DNA from: Pseudomonas sp. Irchel 3E20
Lineage (GTDB): Bacteria > Pseudomonadota > Gammaproteobacteria > Pseudomonadales > Pseudomonadaceae
Length of the DNA: 64,000 nucleotides
Direction of reading: 5' to 3'
NCBI RefSeq assembly: GCF_900187645.1
Contig: NZ_FYEE01000009.1
Location: 1 to 64,000, forward strand
A program made the translations under genes and the position numbers. Below are positions 46,416 to 55,666 of the stretch, one piece after another. The notes under the pieces are model-generated. The model was not told where the DNA came from and made no database searches. It saw nothing but the letters and a program-made list of their open reading frames with translations. Positions within the stretch are counted from its first letter, which is position 1, and each line of letters opens with the position of its first letter.

Positions 46416-46993
46416 CTGACCCAGGCCCGCGCCGTGCGGGCGATGCGCGTGGCCAGTTGCTCGACCAGTTGCTGGTGGGCTAACACCAACGCCTCGATGC
46501 CCACCCCGGCGCTCTGGCGCAGGGTGCTGCTGCACGTCAGAGTGCGCCGCGGCTGGCCATCGCCGCGCAGGCTCAGGCTCCACACCACATCCACCAGGGC
46601 GTACTGCCCCGGCAACGAGTCGAAGCGGCGCACGTCGGTGCGCAGGGCCAGGCGTTCGCGCCCCGGGGCAATGGCCAGGCCCGCGAGGTCGCGGGTGCCG
46701 AGCTTGTTTTCCATCTGCAAGGCCAGGGCATCGTGCAGTTCATCGGCCAGGGGCGCGCTCCAGCGCTCGGTTTCAAGGATCGCCAAGGCCCCGCCGCCCT
46801 GGCGCACCACCACTTGCGGCTGGTCTACCTGCACGGGGATGCGCACGCTTTGCATCTCGAATTCAAAGCCCGGCGCCGGGGCCGCGACCGCGCCTTCATG
46901 GGCGGCGGGGATCAAGGTGTAGTAATGGGTCGGCGCCGAACTGCACGCACTCAGGGCCAGGGCGGCGGCCAGGGTCAAGGAACGGGTCATCAT
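46391..46993 (-). CDS. pqiC: PqiC-type outer-membrane lipoprotein (MCE transport auxiliary)
   Basis: 200 aa. Lipobox LSAC with Cys17, then the ABC-transport auxiliary domain (THYYTLIP; VRIPVQVDQPQVVVR; WSAPLADELHDAL). PqiC docks the PqiB needle at the outer membrane. The ATG overlaps the pqiB stop as ATGA. The last 25 bases overlap the convergent MFS gene. Confidence 0.88.
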   Translation of the reverse strand: MMTRSLTLAAALALSACSSAPTHYYTLIPAAHEGAVAAPAPGFEFEMQSVRIPVQVDQPQVVVRQGGGALAILETERWSAPLADELHDALALQMENKLGTRDLAGLAIAPGRERLALRTDVRRFDSLPGQYALVDVVWSLSLRGDGQPRRTLTCSSTLRQSAGVGIEALVLAHQQLVEQLATRIARTARAWVSQPTAGCS

Positions 46994-48654
46994 TGCGGGT
47001 CGCTCTGGCGGGAAGTCGAAGACGGCGCTTGATAAGCGTCGGGTTGGTTGTCCTTGAGGCGGCCCCGGATCAACGCCTCGGGGTGGCGGCCGAGGAAGTC
47101 GGTAAGCACCCGCACCGAACGGGCGGTGCGTTGCACTTCATCCATGGCCTGGCCCAGTTGCTGGCGTTGAGGCGAGTCCTCGGCAAAGCTGTCGTTGGCC
47201 GTGGCCACGGTCTTGCGCGTTTGCTCCAGGGTGTCACGCAGTTGCGGCAACACCTGGCCATTGACCTGTTTGAGGGTCTTTTGCATCTCGCCCAGGCTGC
47301 CGTTGAGGTTGCTGGCGATCTGCTCGATCGGCAGCTTGCTGATCTTGTCCACCACCGCTTGCAGTTGCTCCTGGAGCTTGTCGAGGCTGCCGGGCACCGT
47401 GGGGATCTCCACCGGCCGCGCGGCCAGGTCGAATTGCACCGGTTTGGCCTTGGGGTCGAAATCCAGGGCGATGTACAGCTGCCCGGTAATCAGGTTGCCG
47501 GTGCGGGCCTGGGCGCGCAGGCCGCGGGCCACCAGTTCGTCCATCAATTGCGAGGCCCGCGTCTCGTCGTCGGCGCCGCCGCGTTCAAGCATCTTGGCGT
47601 GGGCCTTGCCCAGGCGCGTGGGGTAGATCACCGCCCCGATGATAGTGGGGAAGGTTTTTTTCACTTCGTCGTAATCCAGGTCCACCGAGACCACGCGGCC
47701 CAGGTTGACCCCGTGGAACTCCACCGGGGCATTGACCACCAGCCCGCGCAATGGCTGGTCGAAGCGCATGCGGATGTAGCGCGGCTGGCCATCGGCCGGG
47801 GCCATGGCGCTTTGCTGGTCGTCGAACAGGGAAAACGCGGTATTTTCCGCCGCCACCTCCGGGTTGGGGCTGTACTTGGGCTCCACGAAGGCAATGCCGC
47901 CGGCGAGGATCGAGGACACCGATTCGGTGTTCACCTTCAAGCCATCGGCGGCCAGGCTGACGTCGATGCCGCTAGCGTTCCAGAACCGCGTGTCGCGGGT
48001 GACGAAGCGGTCGTTGGGGGCGTGGACGAAAATCTCCACGTCCACACCCTTACCGTCCTCAGACAACCGGTAGGCCACCACTTGCCCCACGGGGATACGC
48101 CGGTAATACACGCTGGAGCCAATGTCCAGCGAGCCCAGGTTGTCGGTGCGCAGGGTGAAGCGCTTGCCTTTCTCGCCGTAAGTGATGGCGGGCGGGGTTT
48201 CCAGGCCGACGAAGTCCTTGCGGGCCTTGCTCGATTCCCCGGCATCGGCGCCGATAAAGGCCCCGGACAGCAGCGTATCCACCCCGGAGATGCCATTGGC
48301 GCCGATGCGCGGGCGCACCACCCAAAAACGCGCATCGCGCGAGGCGAAGGACTTGGCCGAGGCGTCCAGCTCGATGCTCGCCTGCACATGGCTGCGGTCA
48401 TCGGCCAGGGCGATGGCGGTGACTTTGCCGATCACCACGTTCTTGTACTTGACCTGGGTCTTGTTCGCCTCCAGGCCCTCGGCCGTGAGAAAGCTCACGG
48501 TGATCTGCGGCCCGGCGTTGCGCGCGTTGTGCACCACCATCGACAGGCCCACCAGGGCCGCGACAATGGGCACCAGCCACACCAGCGAAACGTTGAAACG
48601 CCGGCGCTTGACCGCCGGGCTGCCCGGCGCGGGCGGTGTATGGGTATCAGGCAT
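46990..48654 (-). CDS. pqiB: PqiB, MCE-domain lipid-transport protein
   Basis: 554 aa from the ATG at 48654 (GAGG upstream; a TTG 2 codons earlier is less likely). One N-terminal span (VSLVWLVPIVAALVGLSMVV) and three MCE domains (around residues 45-135, 160-255 and 285-375; ITVSFLTAEGLEANKTQVKYKNVVIG marks the first). A long C-terminal helix (KLQEQLQAVVDKISKLPIEQ..) forms the needle in E. coli PqiB. It overlaps the second pqiA gene by 8 bases. Confidence 0.92.
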   Translation of the reverse strand: MPDTHTPPAPGSPAVKRRRFNVSLVWLVPIVAALVGLSMVVHNARNAGPQITVSFLTAEGLEANKTQVKYKNVVIGKVTAIALADDRSHVQASIELDASAKSFASRDARFWVVRPRIGANGISGVDTLLSGAFIGADAGESSKARKDFVGLETPPAITYGEKGKRFTLRTDNLGSLDIGSSVYYRRIPVGQVVAYRLSEDGKGVDVEIFVHAPNDRFVTRDTRFWNASGIDVSLAADGLKVNTESVSSILAGGIAFVEPKYSPNPEVAAENTAFSLFDDQQSAMAPADGQPRYIRMRFDQPLRGLVVNAPVEFHGVNLGRVVSVDLDYDEVKKTFPTIIGAVIYPTRLGKAHAKMLERGGADDETRASQLMDELVARGLRAQARTGNLITGQLYIALDFDPKAKPVQFDLAARPVEIPTVPGSLDKLQEQLQAVVDKISKLPIEQIASNLNGSLGEMQKTLKQVNGQVLPQLRDTLEQTRKTVATANDSFAEDSPQRQQLGQAMDEVQRTARSVRVLTDFLGRHPEALIRGRLKDNQPDAYQAPSSTSRQSDPQ

Positions 48655-49261
48655 CTTCAACCTCTGCGTCCCAGATCAATCGGGGATCGAAACTCATGGC
48701 GGCCAGCATCGTCAGCACCACCACCAGACCAAAAAACAAAATGCCGATCCTGGGCTCGATGGTGCTCAGGGACCGGAACTGCACCAACGCGGCAATCAAC
48801 GCCACCACCAGCACGTCGAGCATCGACCAGTAGCCGATCACCTCGATCAGCCGATACAGCCGCGCCCGCTCGGCCATGGCCCAGCGGCTGCGGCGCTGGC
48901 AGGTCACCAGCAACAGGCCGAGCACGACGAACTTCATGCATGGCACCACCACGCTGGCGATAAAGATCAACGCGGCCAGGTCCCAGGCGCCTTCGTGCCA
49001 GAACTCCAGCACACCGCTGAAAATGGTGTTTTCACTGCCGCTGCCAAAAATATCGGTGAACATCACCGGCATCAGGTTGGCCGGGATGTAGCAGATCAGG
49101 CTGGCCAGCAACAGCGCCCAGGTACGGTTGAGGCTGTCGGGTTTGCGCCGGTGGACGATAGCGTCGCAACGCGGGCAGCGCAGTTGGCCGCTCAGGCAAG
49201 CCTGGCCGCAGGTGTGGCATAGCAACAGGCCCAGTTGCGAGGCGTAGGGCGGCAGGTTCAC
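48647..49261 (-). CDS. pqiA: PqiA, second half-protein
   Basis: 204 aa from a GTG at 49261 that overlaps the preceding pqiA stop as GTGA. The zinc-ribbon-like pair CHTC..CPRC is at the N-terminus, followed by four membrane spans with PANLMPVMFTDIFGSG. E. coli PqiA is one ~417-aa protein with two such modules; here the C-terminal module is a separate gene. Inner-membrane partner of PqiB. Confidence 0.88.
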   Translation of the reverse strand: MNLPPYASQLGLLLCHTCGQACLSGQLRCPRCDAIVHRRKPDSLNRTWALLLASLICYIPANLMPVMFTDIFGSGSENTIFSGVLEFWHEGAWDLAALIFIASVVVPCMKFVVLGLLLVTCQRRSRWAMAERARLYRLIEVIGYWSMLDVLVVALIAALVQFRSLSTIEPRIGILFFGLVVVLTMLAAMSFDPRLIWDAEVEDA

Positions 49262-49869
49262 GGGATCACGCCCTCCAGGTCTTTCCACAAGCGCCGGATG
49301 CCTTTGCCGGAGATCAGGATAATCAGCACCGTGAGCATCGCCAGCGCCCACAGGCCCAGGCCGGGGTGCACGTCGAGCATGCCGGCCAACTTGACGATCG
49401 CCACGAGGATGCCCAGCAGGCACACCTCCAGCATGCTCCACGGCCGCAGGTGCTCCAGGGCGCGCATGCACGCCTTGAACCCCGGCGCGGCGCGGCCCAC
49501 CAGCGCGTAGCTGAGCAGCCAGCACAGCAAGGCGATTTGCAGCATGGGCGCGAGGATGATGGTCAGCCCGGCCACGGCGGCGATAGGGCTGATATCGCCC
49601 TGGGCCAGGGCCTGCACCGATTGCCACAGGGTCGCCTGGTTGCTCAGGCCCTTGAGGCTGATGGTGATAACCGGGAACGCATTGGCGAGCACGAACAGCA
49701 GCGCCGCACCGATAGACAGCGCCAGCAGTTGCTGGATGCTCATCTGCCCGCCCCGCTCCAGGATTGCCGCGCACCGCACGCAACGGGCGATTTCGCCCTG
49801 GCCCAGGGGCACCGGGCTGTAGACCGAGTCACAGTGCTCGCAAATGATCCACTGGGGGTTGGACGTCAT
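49258..49869 (-). CDS. pqiA: PqiA, first half-protein
   Basis: 203 aa from the ATG at 49869 (a TTG at 49878 also in frame; no clear ribosome-binding site at either). Zinc-ribbon-like CEHC..CVRC, then four spans with the typical ANAFPVITISLKGLSNQATLW. It is first in the pqiA-pqiA-pqiB-pqiC operon, and every junction overlaps. Probably envelope lipid homeostasis. Confidence 0.88.
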   Translation of the reverse strand: MTSNPQWIICEHCDSVYSPVPLGQGEIARCVRCAAILERGGQMSIQQLLALSIGAALLFVLANAFPVITISLKGLSNQATLWQSVQALAQGDISPIAAVAGLTIILAPMLQIALLCWLLSYALVGRAAPGFKACMRALEHLRPWSMLEVCLLGILVAIVKLAGMLDVHPGLGLWALAMLTVLIILISGKGIRRLWKDLEGVIP

Positions 49870-49940
49870 GGAGGGCAAAGGCCTGTGGTGAGGATGGCGA
49901 GGGTTTGGGCGGCGACAGAGTCAATCATAGACACAAACTC

Positions 49941-50010
49941 GGTGGGAGCGGGCGCTGCCCGCGATGGCGATCTTGGGGCCGCCATCGCGGGCAGCGCCCG
50001 CTCCCACAGG
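49941..50010. repeat. REPIN, near-perfect inverted pair
   Basis: GGTGGGAGCGGGCGCTGCCC and the inverse GGGCAGCGCCCGCTCCCAC are almost exact complements around a 10-base centre. It separates the pqi operon from the caspase/MBL cassette. Confidence 0.88.
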
Positions 50011-50032
50011 GGGGTTGGCGGTGTAAGAGGTA

Positions 50033-51127
50033 TCACGCCAACAGGTCCAGCGCCACGCGGCCCTCCTGCCCAACCGTGGGAAAGACACAACGGTAGTTCC
50101 ATTTCTGCATCAGCGCCGGCACGTTCCAGCACAGGGTCTGGGGTTGGCGGAAGTTGAACACCAGGGTCTTGGGCCGCTGGGGGTCGGCCTTGAGGATGCG
50201 GGCGATCAGTTGCGGGTCCGGGTGGCCGTGGCGCGAGCCGTCGGTGGAGAAGGCAAAGCAGGTGCAGTCGATGATGCCCAGCAGCCCTGGCGAGGTGTTG
50301 CCCTGGCTGCCGTGGTGGGCGACTTTCAGGCACGCCAACCGGTAGCGCTGGGTTTCACTGGCGCCGAGGCGGCGCAGGGACGCCTCGACGATATCGGAGT
50401 AAGCATCCGCGGCCATCAGCACCCGCGCGCCGTTGTATTGGGCGATGAAGGCGATGCTGGAACCATTGGGCTTTGTCTGATCGGGTTTGAAGTCCATCGC
50501 CGCCAAGGCTTCCACGTCCAACCCGCCCAGGTGCACATGGCCGTCAGCGGGCGGTGGCGGCGGCGCCACCAGATCTTCCAGGCGCAGGCCGGCGCGGATG
50601 AGTTCCTTGAGCCACACCGGCAACAGGTTGGCCAGGCTCTGGTCCGTGGGCGAGAGCAAGGTCAGTTGCAGGCCACCGGCAAACGTCAGCGGCGCCGCGC
50701 CTTCGGGGCTGTCCACCGAAACCACGCGGCTGGCAAAGCGGCTGTTGAGCGGCCAACCACTGGCGGCCAGGCCCTCGCTGACCTTTTCCGCCTGTTTGGA
50801 ACCCAGCGGCACCCGTTGCTCCGGCGCCAGGCGTGCATTGGCCGCCAGCAATTGGGCGCGGGCGTTGAACCACACCTCGCGGGCCTTGAACGGCAGGTCC
50901 GGGGCCTTGAACAGGCTCACGGCGCCTTCGATGTGGTCGGCGTCGATGTGGCTCAACGCGAACAGCTCGACCTCCCCCAGGCCTTGCAGCAATGGCTTGA
51001 GGGGCTTGTAGTCGCCGCCACGGCCCAGATCCACCAGGGCATGGCGCAGGGCCGGGGCCTTGCCCCAGGTGAGGATCAAGGCATCGCCTTCGGACGCCGG
51101 GTGCAAGGTCAGGGTGAAAGTGGCCAT
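50033..51127 (-). CDS. ComEC-type metallo-beta-lactamase-fold protein, partner of the caspase-like gene
   Basis: 364 aa, soluble, no signal or membrane spans. The metal motif is SHIDADHIEG (His60, Asp62, Asp64, His65), the HxDxDH form used by ComEC-type domains. The second metal His motif is KVAHHGSQGNTSP. The conserved LVDLG strand is near residue 33. It is 4 bases downstream of the caspase-like gene, so the two are co-translated. ComEC-type domains are phosphodiesterases or nucleases in other proteins; here the domain stands alone without the membrane channel. Function unknown; a nuclease or nucleotide hydrolase is the likeliest reading. Confidence 0.8.
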   Translation of the reverse strand: MATFTLTLHPASEGDALILTWGKAPALRHALVDLGRGGDYKPLKPLLQGLGEVELFALSHIDADHIEGAVSLFKAPDLPFKAREVWFNARAQLLAANARLAPEQRVPLGSKQAEKVSEGLAASGWPLNSRFASRVVSVDSPEGAAPLTFAGGLQLTLLSPTDQSLANLLPVWLKELIRAGLRLEDLVAPPPPPADGHVHLGGLDVEALAAMDFKPDQTKPNGSSIAFIAQYNGARVLMAADAYSDIVEASLRRLGASETQRYRLACLKVAHHGSQGNTSPGLLGIIDCTCFAFSTDGSRHGHPDPQLIARILKADPQRPKTLVFNFRQPQTLCWNVPALMQKWNYRCVFPTVGQEGRVALDLLA

Positions 51128-51131
51128 GGGC

Positions 51132-53285
51132 TCAGGCTCCAGCGTTGCGCAAACGGATTACGGTAAAGGTGCGGGCGGGGTCGACGCGGATCGACAGTTC
51201 CCGGGCGATGCGGCGTTTTTCCAGGAGTTCGGCGCTGTTGCCGGGCACGCTTTCCAGGCCCTGGGCCAGCCAGTCCAGCGACAGCGAGTAATAGGGCACG
51301 CCACGGCGGTAGCCTTCGAGGAACCAGGCGCCGGCTTCGTCGATCTGTGCCTGGCTGCGGGCACGGCTCATCAGGCGCCGGCCAAGGATGATCGGCCCGT
51401 CGGGCAACCCGGGGAACCACTGGCACAGGTTGCGCAGCCAGGGGTCCCAGTGCTCCTCCACCTTCGGGCTGGCAGCCCCCACCGCCACCAGCGCCCCGGC
51501 GGTGGCGGCCACATTGTTGAGGACTTTGTTGCGGATGGCGCCCAGGACGTCCTCGGCCAGGCCTTCGTCGAGGAGTTTTTCGCCCTCGACAAAGTTGCGG
51601 GCGGCCACACAGCCCAGCAGCTTGCTCCAGCGCCGGTCGTCGATATGCACCCGGGTCATCGCTTCGTAACGGGCCGCGCCCAGGTCGATGCGCACCTCGG
51701 CGCACCAGCGGCTGTCGCCCAAGGGGCCAATGTGCTGGCGGGCGGGCACGGCGGCGTATTCCTCATAGCCGTCGGCGTGGCGAACCTTAATGAACACCGG
51801 CGTGCCCGGGGCCACGCTGCTGTCGAAGTCCCCCAGTTGGTTCTCGCCCAAGGCGACCGTGTTCGAGCGCTCGCGACCAATGTCGAAGGCTGGCGTGGCA
51901 TGGCCATTGGCGGGGCGAGCCTCGTCAAGGCCCATGGACAGCGCGCCCACCACCCGCACGGTGGCGCTCAACGACGGCGGTGGCTTGCCCGCGCCGGCCC
52001 GGGGCCGAATGACCGTGCCGAATTTCAGCGCCTGGAACAGGTCATCGCGCGTTGGCGTCCATTTTTGTAGGCCCAGCATGGGCGGCCGTTGCTTGTCTTC
52101 CCGTGGCGGTGAGACCTGCAAAAACAGCACCGGCGCCCGAACCCTGGCGGTGTTGCTGCCCAGGGACTCGCCATCGTGCTCGGCACTGACACGAACATCG
52201 GCTTGGTCCTTATAACGCGCCAGGTAGAACGGCCCGGCCCCGCCCTGGTGGGCAATGGTGCCCTGGGCCACGCCATCGACCGTCACGGTGAGGGTGCTGT
52301 CGGGCCACAGGCTGGGGTCGTACAGGCTGATGTACACCGGCACATCGCTGCTTTCCCCGGGCAAAGTGATATCGAAACTGCCGCTGATCCGCCCCGCCGG
52401 CAGTTGCACGCTCTCGTCGGGGCGCCGGTACAGGTCGAGGATGCGGGTCACCCGGTCCACCAGGGTGCCGGGGCGCACCGGCCAACCTTCGGCGCTGACG
52501 TCGCTGGCCACGCCGTTGAGGGCATCGAGCAGGGCCAGGTTGAACAGCGTCGGCCCCGCCGCCAGCCCCGTGGCGACCTGGCCCAGGGTGGTGGAGCAAA
52601 TGCCCCATTGGTTGCGCGGCTGGCCGTGGTCCTTGGGGTCGCGCGGCAAGACCACCAACGGCGTGCCGAACATTTCCTCAGCCGCCAGTTTCACGTCCGT
52701 GGCGTTGCGGCAGCAGTCGATCAGCAGCAACTGACGGGTGGCCCAGGCGTTCTCCAGGGTGCCGAACAACTGCTCGACATTGACCAGGCCAAAGGTGGCG
52801 TTTTGCGGCGCACTGCCGAAATCCTCCAACAGGAACGCGGTGCGCCCGTTCAGGCTCTGGCCATGGCTGGCCACATAGAGGATCGCCAGGTTGTCCGGGT
52901 GGCCGTGCAGGCGCTTGAGCCATTTACCCAGGGCTGCTTTGACTCTGGCACTGGTGGCCCGTGGCACCTCGCCACCGCCGTAGGTGGCCAGGGGTGCTTG
53001 GGAGGGTTGGGTGGTTTCCGAGAGCAACAGCGCCACGCTGCCCAGAGGCTGCCCAGCGTTGCTGAAACGCGCCTTGCCCGGGGCCAGGAACCAGTCGGCC
53101 AGGTGACGCGCCGACAGGGTGGCGGTGGTCAGGTTGAGCGGAAAATTGGCCGAGCGCAATGCCGCCACGCCCACCACCAGCACATGGGTGGCCGGGGCCT
53201 TCGCCAGTGCCGGGTCGTGATAGACCAGGCCTTCGCCGAGACGACGCGGGTCGTCGCCCGCCAGGAAGCAACTTGCGTGTGGCAT
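51132..53285 (-). CDS. Caspase-like (peptidase C14) protein with beta-rich and helical C-terminal extensions
   Basis: 717 aa from the ATG at 53285 (AGGG 9 bases upstream; ATG 53294 also possible). The caspase fold is residues ~33-260: VLVVGV strand, LPLNLTTATLSARHLADWFL, catalytic His141 in YVASHGQ and catalytic Cys192 in LLLIDCCRN, a 51-residue spacing normal for the fold. Residues ~300-390 look beta-sandwich-like; a second beta-rich part spans ~420-560; the rest is helical (about 560-690). No signal peptide, so cytosolic. It probably cleaves a protein, perhaps on infection or stress. The substrate is unknown, and no gasdermin-like gene is adjacent. Confidence 0.78.
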   Translation of the reverse strand: MPHASCFLAGDDPRRLGEGLVYHDPALAKAPATHVLVVGVAALRSANFPLNLTTATLSARHLADWFLAPGKARFSNAGQPLGSVALLLSETTQPSQAPLATYGGGEVPRATSARVKAALGKWLKRLHGHPDNLAILYVASHGQSLNGRTAFLLEDFGSAPQNATFGLVNVEQLFGTLENAWATRQLLLIDCCRNATDVKLAAEEMFGTPLVVLPRDPKDHGQPRNQWGICSTTLGQVATGLAAGPTLFNLALLDALNGVASDVSAEGWPVRPGTLVDRVTRILDLYRRPDESVQLPAGRISGSFDITLPGESSDVPVYISLYDPSLWPDSTLTVTVDGVAQGTIAHQGGAGPFYLARYKDQADVRVSAEHDGESLGSNTARVRAPVLFLQVSPPREDKQRPPMLGLQKWTPTRDDLFQALKFGTVIRPRAGAGKPPPSLSATVRVVGALSMGLDEARPANGHATPAFDIGRERSNTVALGENQLGDFDSSVAPGTPVFIKVRHADGYEEYAAVPARQHIGPLGDSRWCAEVRIDLGAARYEAMTRVHIDDRRWSKLLGCVAARNFVEGEKLLDEGLAEDVLGAIRNKVLNNVAATAGALVAVGAASPKVEEHWDPWLRNLCQWFPGLPDGPIILGRRLMSRARSQAQIDEAGAWFLEGYRRGVPYYSLSLDWLAQGLESVPGNSAELLEKRRIARELSIRVDPARTFTVIRLRNAGA

Positions 53286-53401
53286 GTACCCCATCCCTGA
53301 GACTGATGCAGGAAAAAAGTGGCGAAACGCCTTGGACGGGCAAACCTACACCGCCTATCGGCTTTTTTCGACGCTCGATGTACGAAATTTCTATCGACCC
53401 C

Positions 53402-55666
53402 CTATCCGACCACGTCAACCGCCCACCAATCGGGTAGCAACTGGCGCACCCGGGGTTCGGCAAAACGGTCGTCGATCAACATCACCATGCCTTGGTCCTC
53501 GGGCGTGCGGATCACCCGCCCGGCGGCCTGCACCACTTTTTGCAGGCCGGGATAGAGGTAAGTGTAGTCATAGCCGTTACCGAATATTGCCGTCATCCGC
53601 TGGCGCAACTGTTCGTTGACCGGGTTGACCTGGGCCAGCCCCAACGTGGCGATAAAGGCGCCGATCAACCGCGCGCCCGGCAGGTCGATGCCCTCGCCGA
53701 ACGCCCCACCCAACACGGCGAAGCCCACGCCTTGGCTGCTGGCGGTGAACTGCTGCAAAAAAACCTGGCGCTGGCCCTCGTCCATGCCCCGCGATTGCGG
53801 CCACAACGGGATGTGGGGGTAGCGCTCGGCCAGTAGCTGGGCCACCTGTTGCAAGTAATCGAAGCTGCTGAAAAACGCCAGGTAGTTGCCCGGGCGCTGG
53901 CCAAAGCGTTCGGCGATCAATTCGACAATCGGCCCCAGGGACTGCTGGCGGTGGGTATAGCGGGTGGAAATACGGCGGATGACCTGCACCTGCAACTGCT
54001 CGGCCTTGAACGGCGATTCGACGTCGATCCACACCGTGTCGGCGGGCAGGCCCAGCAGGTCAGCGTAATAGCGCCGAGGGTTGAGGGTGGCGGAAAACAG
54101 CACGCAACTGCGCGCCGCTTTCAGCCGCGGGCCGATGAACCCGGCCGGCACCACGTTGCGCAGGCACAGGCGCGACAGGCTCTTCTTGGCGCTGAGGTCG
54201 CGCTTGCTGATGTCGAACAGAAACTGGCCGTCGAACAGCTCACCCACGCGGATAAATTGCAGCGCCTCGAAATAGAGCCCTTGCAGGGCGCTGTCCAGGC
54301 CCTGGGGGTGGTCGTTCTGGTAGTCGCCGATGGCCGTCACGCAAGTGCCCAGCGCCGCCAGCAGTTTGCCCGGCGCCTCGGGGTAGGCCTGGTACGGCGC
54401 GATTTGCGCCTTGTGCAGGGCGTTCCATTCCCGGTTCAGCCGCTGCAAAGGCTTTTTCAGCACCTGGGGGGCGCTGCGCCGCACCTGGTCGAGGCTCGAT
54501 TGATCGAGGCTCGCGCTGTACATCTGCCGCGCCCGCTCCACCAGGTTATGGGCCTCGTCCACCAGCACCGCGACGCGCCATTGGTTGAGCTGGGCCAGGC
54601 CGAACAACAGGGCACTGAAATCGAAGTAGTAGTTGTAGTCCGCCACCACCAGGTCGGCCCAACGCGCCATTTCCTGGCTCAGGTAATAGGGGCAGACCTC
54701 ATGCGCCAAGGCGATGGCCCGCAACCCCGGCTGATCCCAGCAACCGCTGGCGGTGGCCGCTTGCCGGGCGGCGGGCAGCCGATCGTAGAAGCCCCGGGCC
54801 AGGGGGCAGGACTGGCCGTGGCAGGCTTTATCCGGGTGCTCACAGGCCTTGTCCCGGGCTACCAGCTCCAGCACCCGCAGCGGCAACGCCGGGTGGCTGT
54901 GGCGCAGCACCTGCGTTGCGTCCAGGGCCAGGGCCCGGCCCGGGGTCTTGGCAGTGAGGAACAGCACCTTGTCCAGGCGCTGCGGCGCCAGGGCCTTGAG
55001 CATCGGGAACAGCGTGCCCAGGGTCTTGCCAATGCCCGTGGTGGCCTGGGCCATCAGGCAGCGCCCGGTGCTGACAGCCTTGAACACCGACTCGGCGAGG
55101 TGGCGCTGGCCGGGGCGGAAATCGCCATGGGGGAAGCGTAAGTGGGCGGCTTCGCGGTCACGGGCGGCGCGGTGGTCGCTTTCCTGGGCGGCCCAGTGCA
55201 GGAACACCGCGCACTGGCGGTTGAAGAATGCCTCCAGGGCCTGGGCCGTCCAGTGTTCGCTCAAGCAGGTTTCCCGCTCGTTGGTGACATCGAAGTACAC
55301 CAGGGCCAGGTGCAGGTCGGGCAATTGCAGCTGCTGGCACATCAACCAGCCATACACCCGGGCCTGGGCCCAGTGCAATTGCCGATGGTTGTCGGGCATG
55401 GCCGCCAGGTCGCCGCGGTAGGTTTTCACCTCTTCGAGGCGGTTTTGCTGCGGGTCGTAGCCATCCGCCCGGCCCCGCACCCGCAGGCCTTGGTACTGGC
55501 CCTCCAAAGCAATTTCGCTTTGATAGCCCGGTGCCCGCCGCGAGGCCACCGTGCGGTGCCCGGCCATGCCTTCCAGGGCCGTGGGCGATGGCGTGAAGCG
55601 CAGGTCGAGGTCGCCGCACTTGGCGGTGAATTCACACAGGGCGCGCACCGCCACGCTGTAGTTCAT
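53402..55666 (-). CDS. PD-(D/E)XK nuclease fused to XPD/DinG-family helicase
   Basis: 754 aa from the ATG at 55666, overlapping the FAN1 stop as ATGA. Residues ~1-150 look like a Cas4/RecB-type nuclease (GRADGYD, then EEVKTYRG and QARVYGWLMC). The superfamily-2 helicase follows: Walker A ATTGIGKTL, VDEAHNL (DEAH box), FSATLN, and QAAGRVIRTPEDQG (motif VI). Cysteines in CEHPDKACHGQSC, with a further Cys (CPYY), fit an XPD-type iron-sulphur cluster. It probably works with FAN1 in interstrand-crosslink or structure-specific DNA repair. Confidence 0.85.
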   Translation of the reverse strand: MNYSVAVRALCEFTAKCGDLDLRFTPSPTALEGMAGHRTVASRRAPGYQSEIALEGQYQGLRVRGRADGYDPQQNRLEEVKTYRGDLAAMPDNHRQLHWAQARVYGWLMCQQLQLPDLHLALVYFDVTNERETCLSEHWTAQALEAFFNRQCAVFLHWAAQESDHRAARDREAAHLRFPHGDFRPGQRHLAESVFKAVSTGRCLMAQATTGIGKTLGTLFPMLKALAPQRLDKVLFLTAKTPGRALALDATQVLRHSHPALPLRVLELVARDKACEHPDKACHGQSCPLARGFYDRLPAARQAATASGCWDQPGLRAIALAHEVCPYYLSQEMARWADLVVADYNYYFDFSALLFGLAQLNQWRVAVLVDEAHNLVERARQMYSASLDQSSLDQVRRSAPQVLKKPLQRLNREWNALHKAQIAPYQAYPEAPGKLLAALGTCVTAIGDYQNDHPQGLDSALQGLYFEALQFIRVGELFDGQFLFDISKRDLSAKKSLSRLCLRNVVPAGFIGPRLKAARSCVLFSATLNPRRYYADLLGLPADTVWIDVESPFKAEQLQVQVIRRISTRYTHRQQSLGPIVELIAERFGQRPGNYLAFFSSFDYLQQVAQLLAERYPHIPLWPQSRGMDEGQRQVFLQQFTASSQGVGFAVLGGAFGEGIDLPGARLIGAFIATLGLAQVNPVNEQLRQRMTAIFGNGYDYTYLYPGLQKVVQAAGRVIRTPEDQGMVMLIDDRFAEPRVRQLLPDWWAVDVVG

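Noticed and set aside
49258-49783. Frameshift in pqiA
   Set aside because: The two halves join by a clean GTGA overlap with a complete CxxC module at the start of each, so they are two genes.
50033-51127. Part of a natural-competence ComEC channel
   Set aside because: Only the soluble MBL domain is present, with no membrane-channel segment and no competence genes nearby.
51132-53285. CHAT-type protease or gasdermin-activating protease
   Set aside because: The His/Cys motifs and short spacing fit the C14 caspase form better than CHAT, and no gasdermin-like small gene is adjacent.
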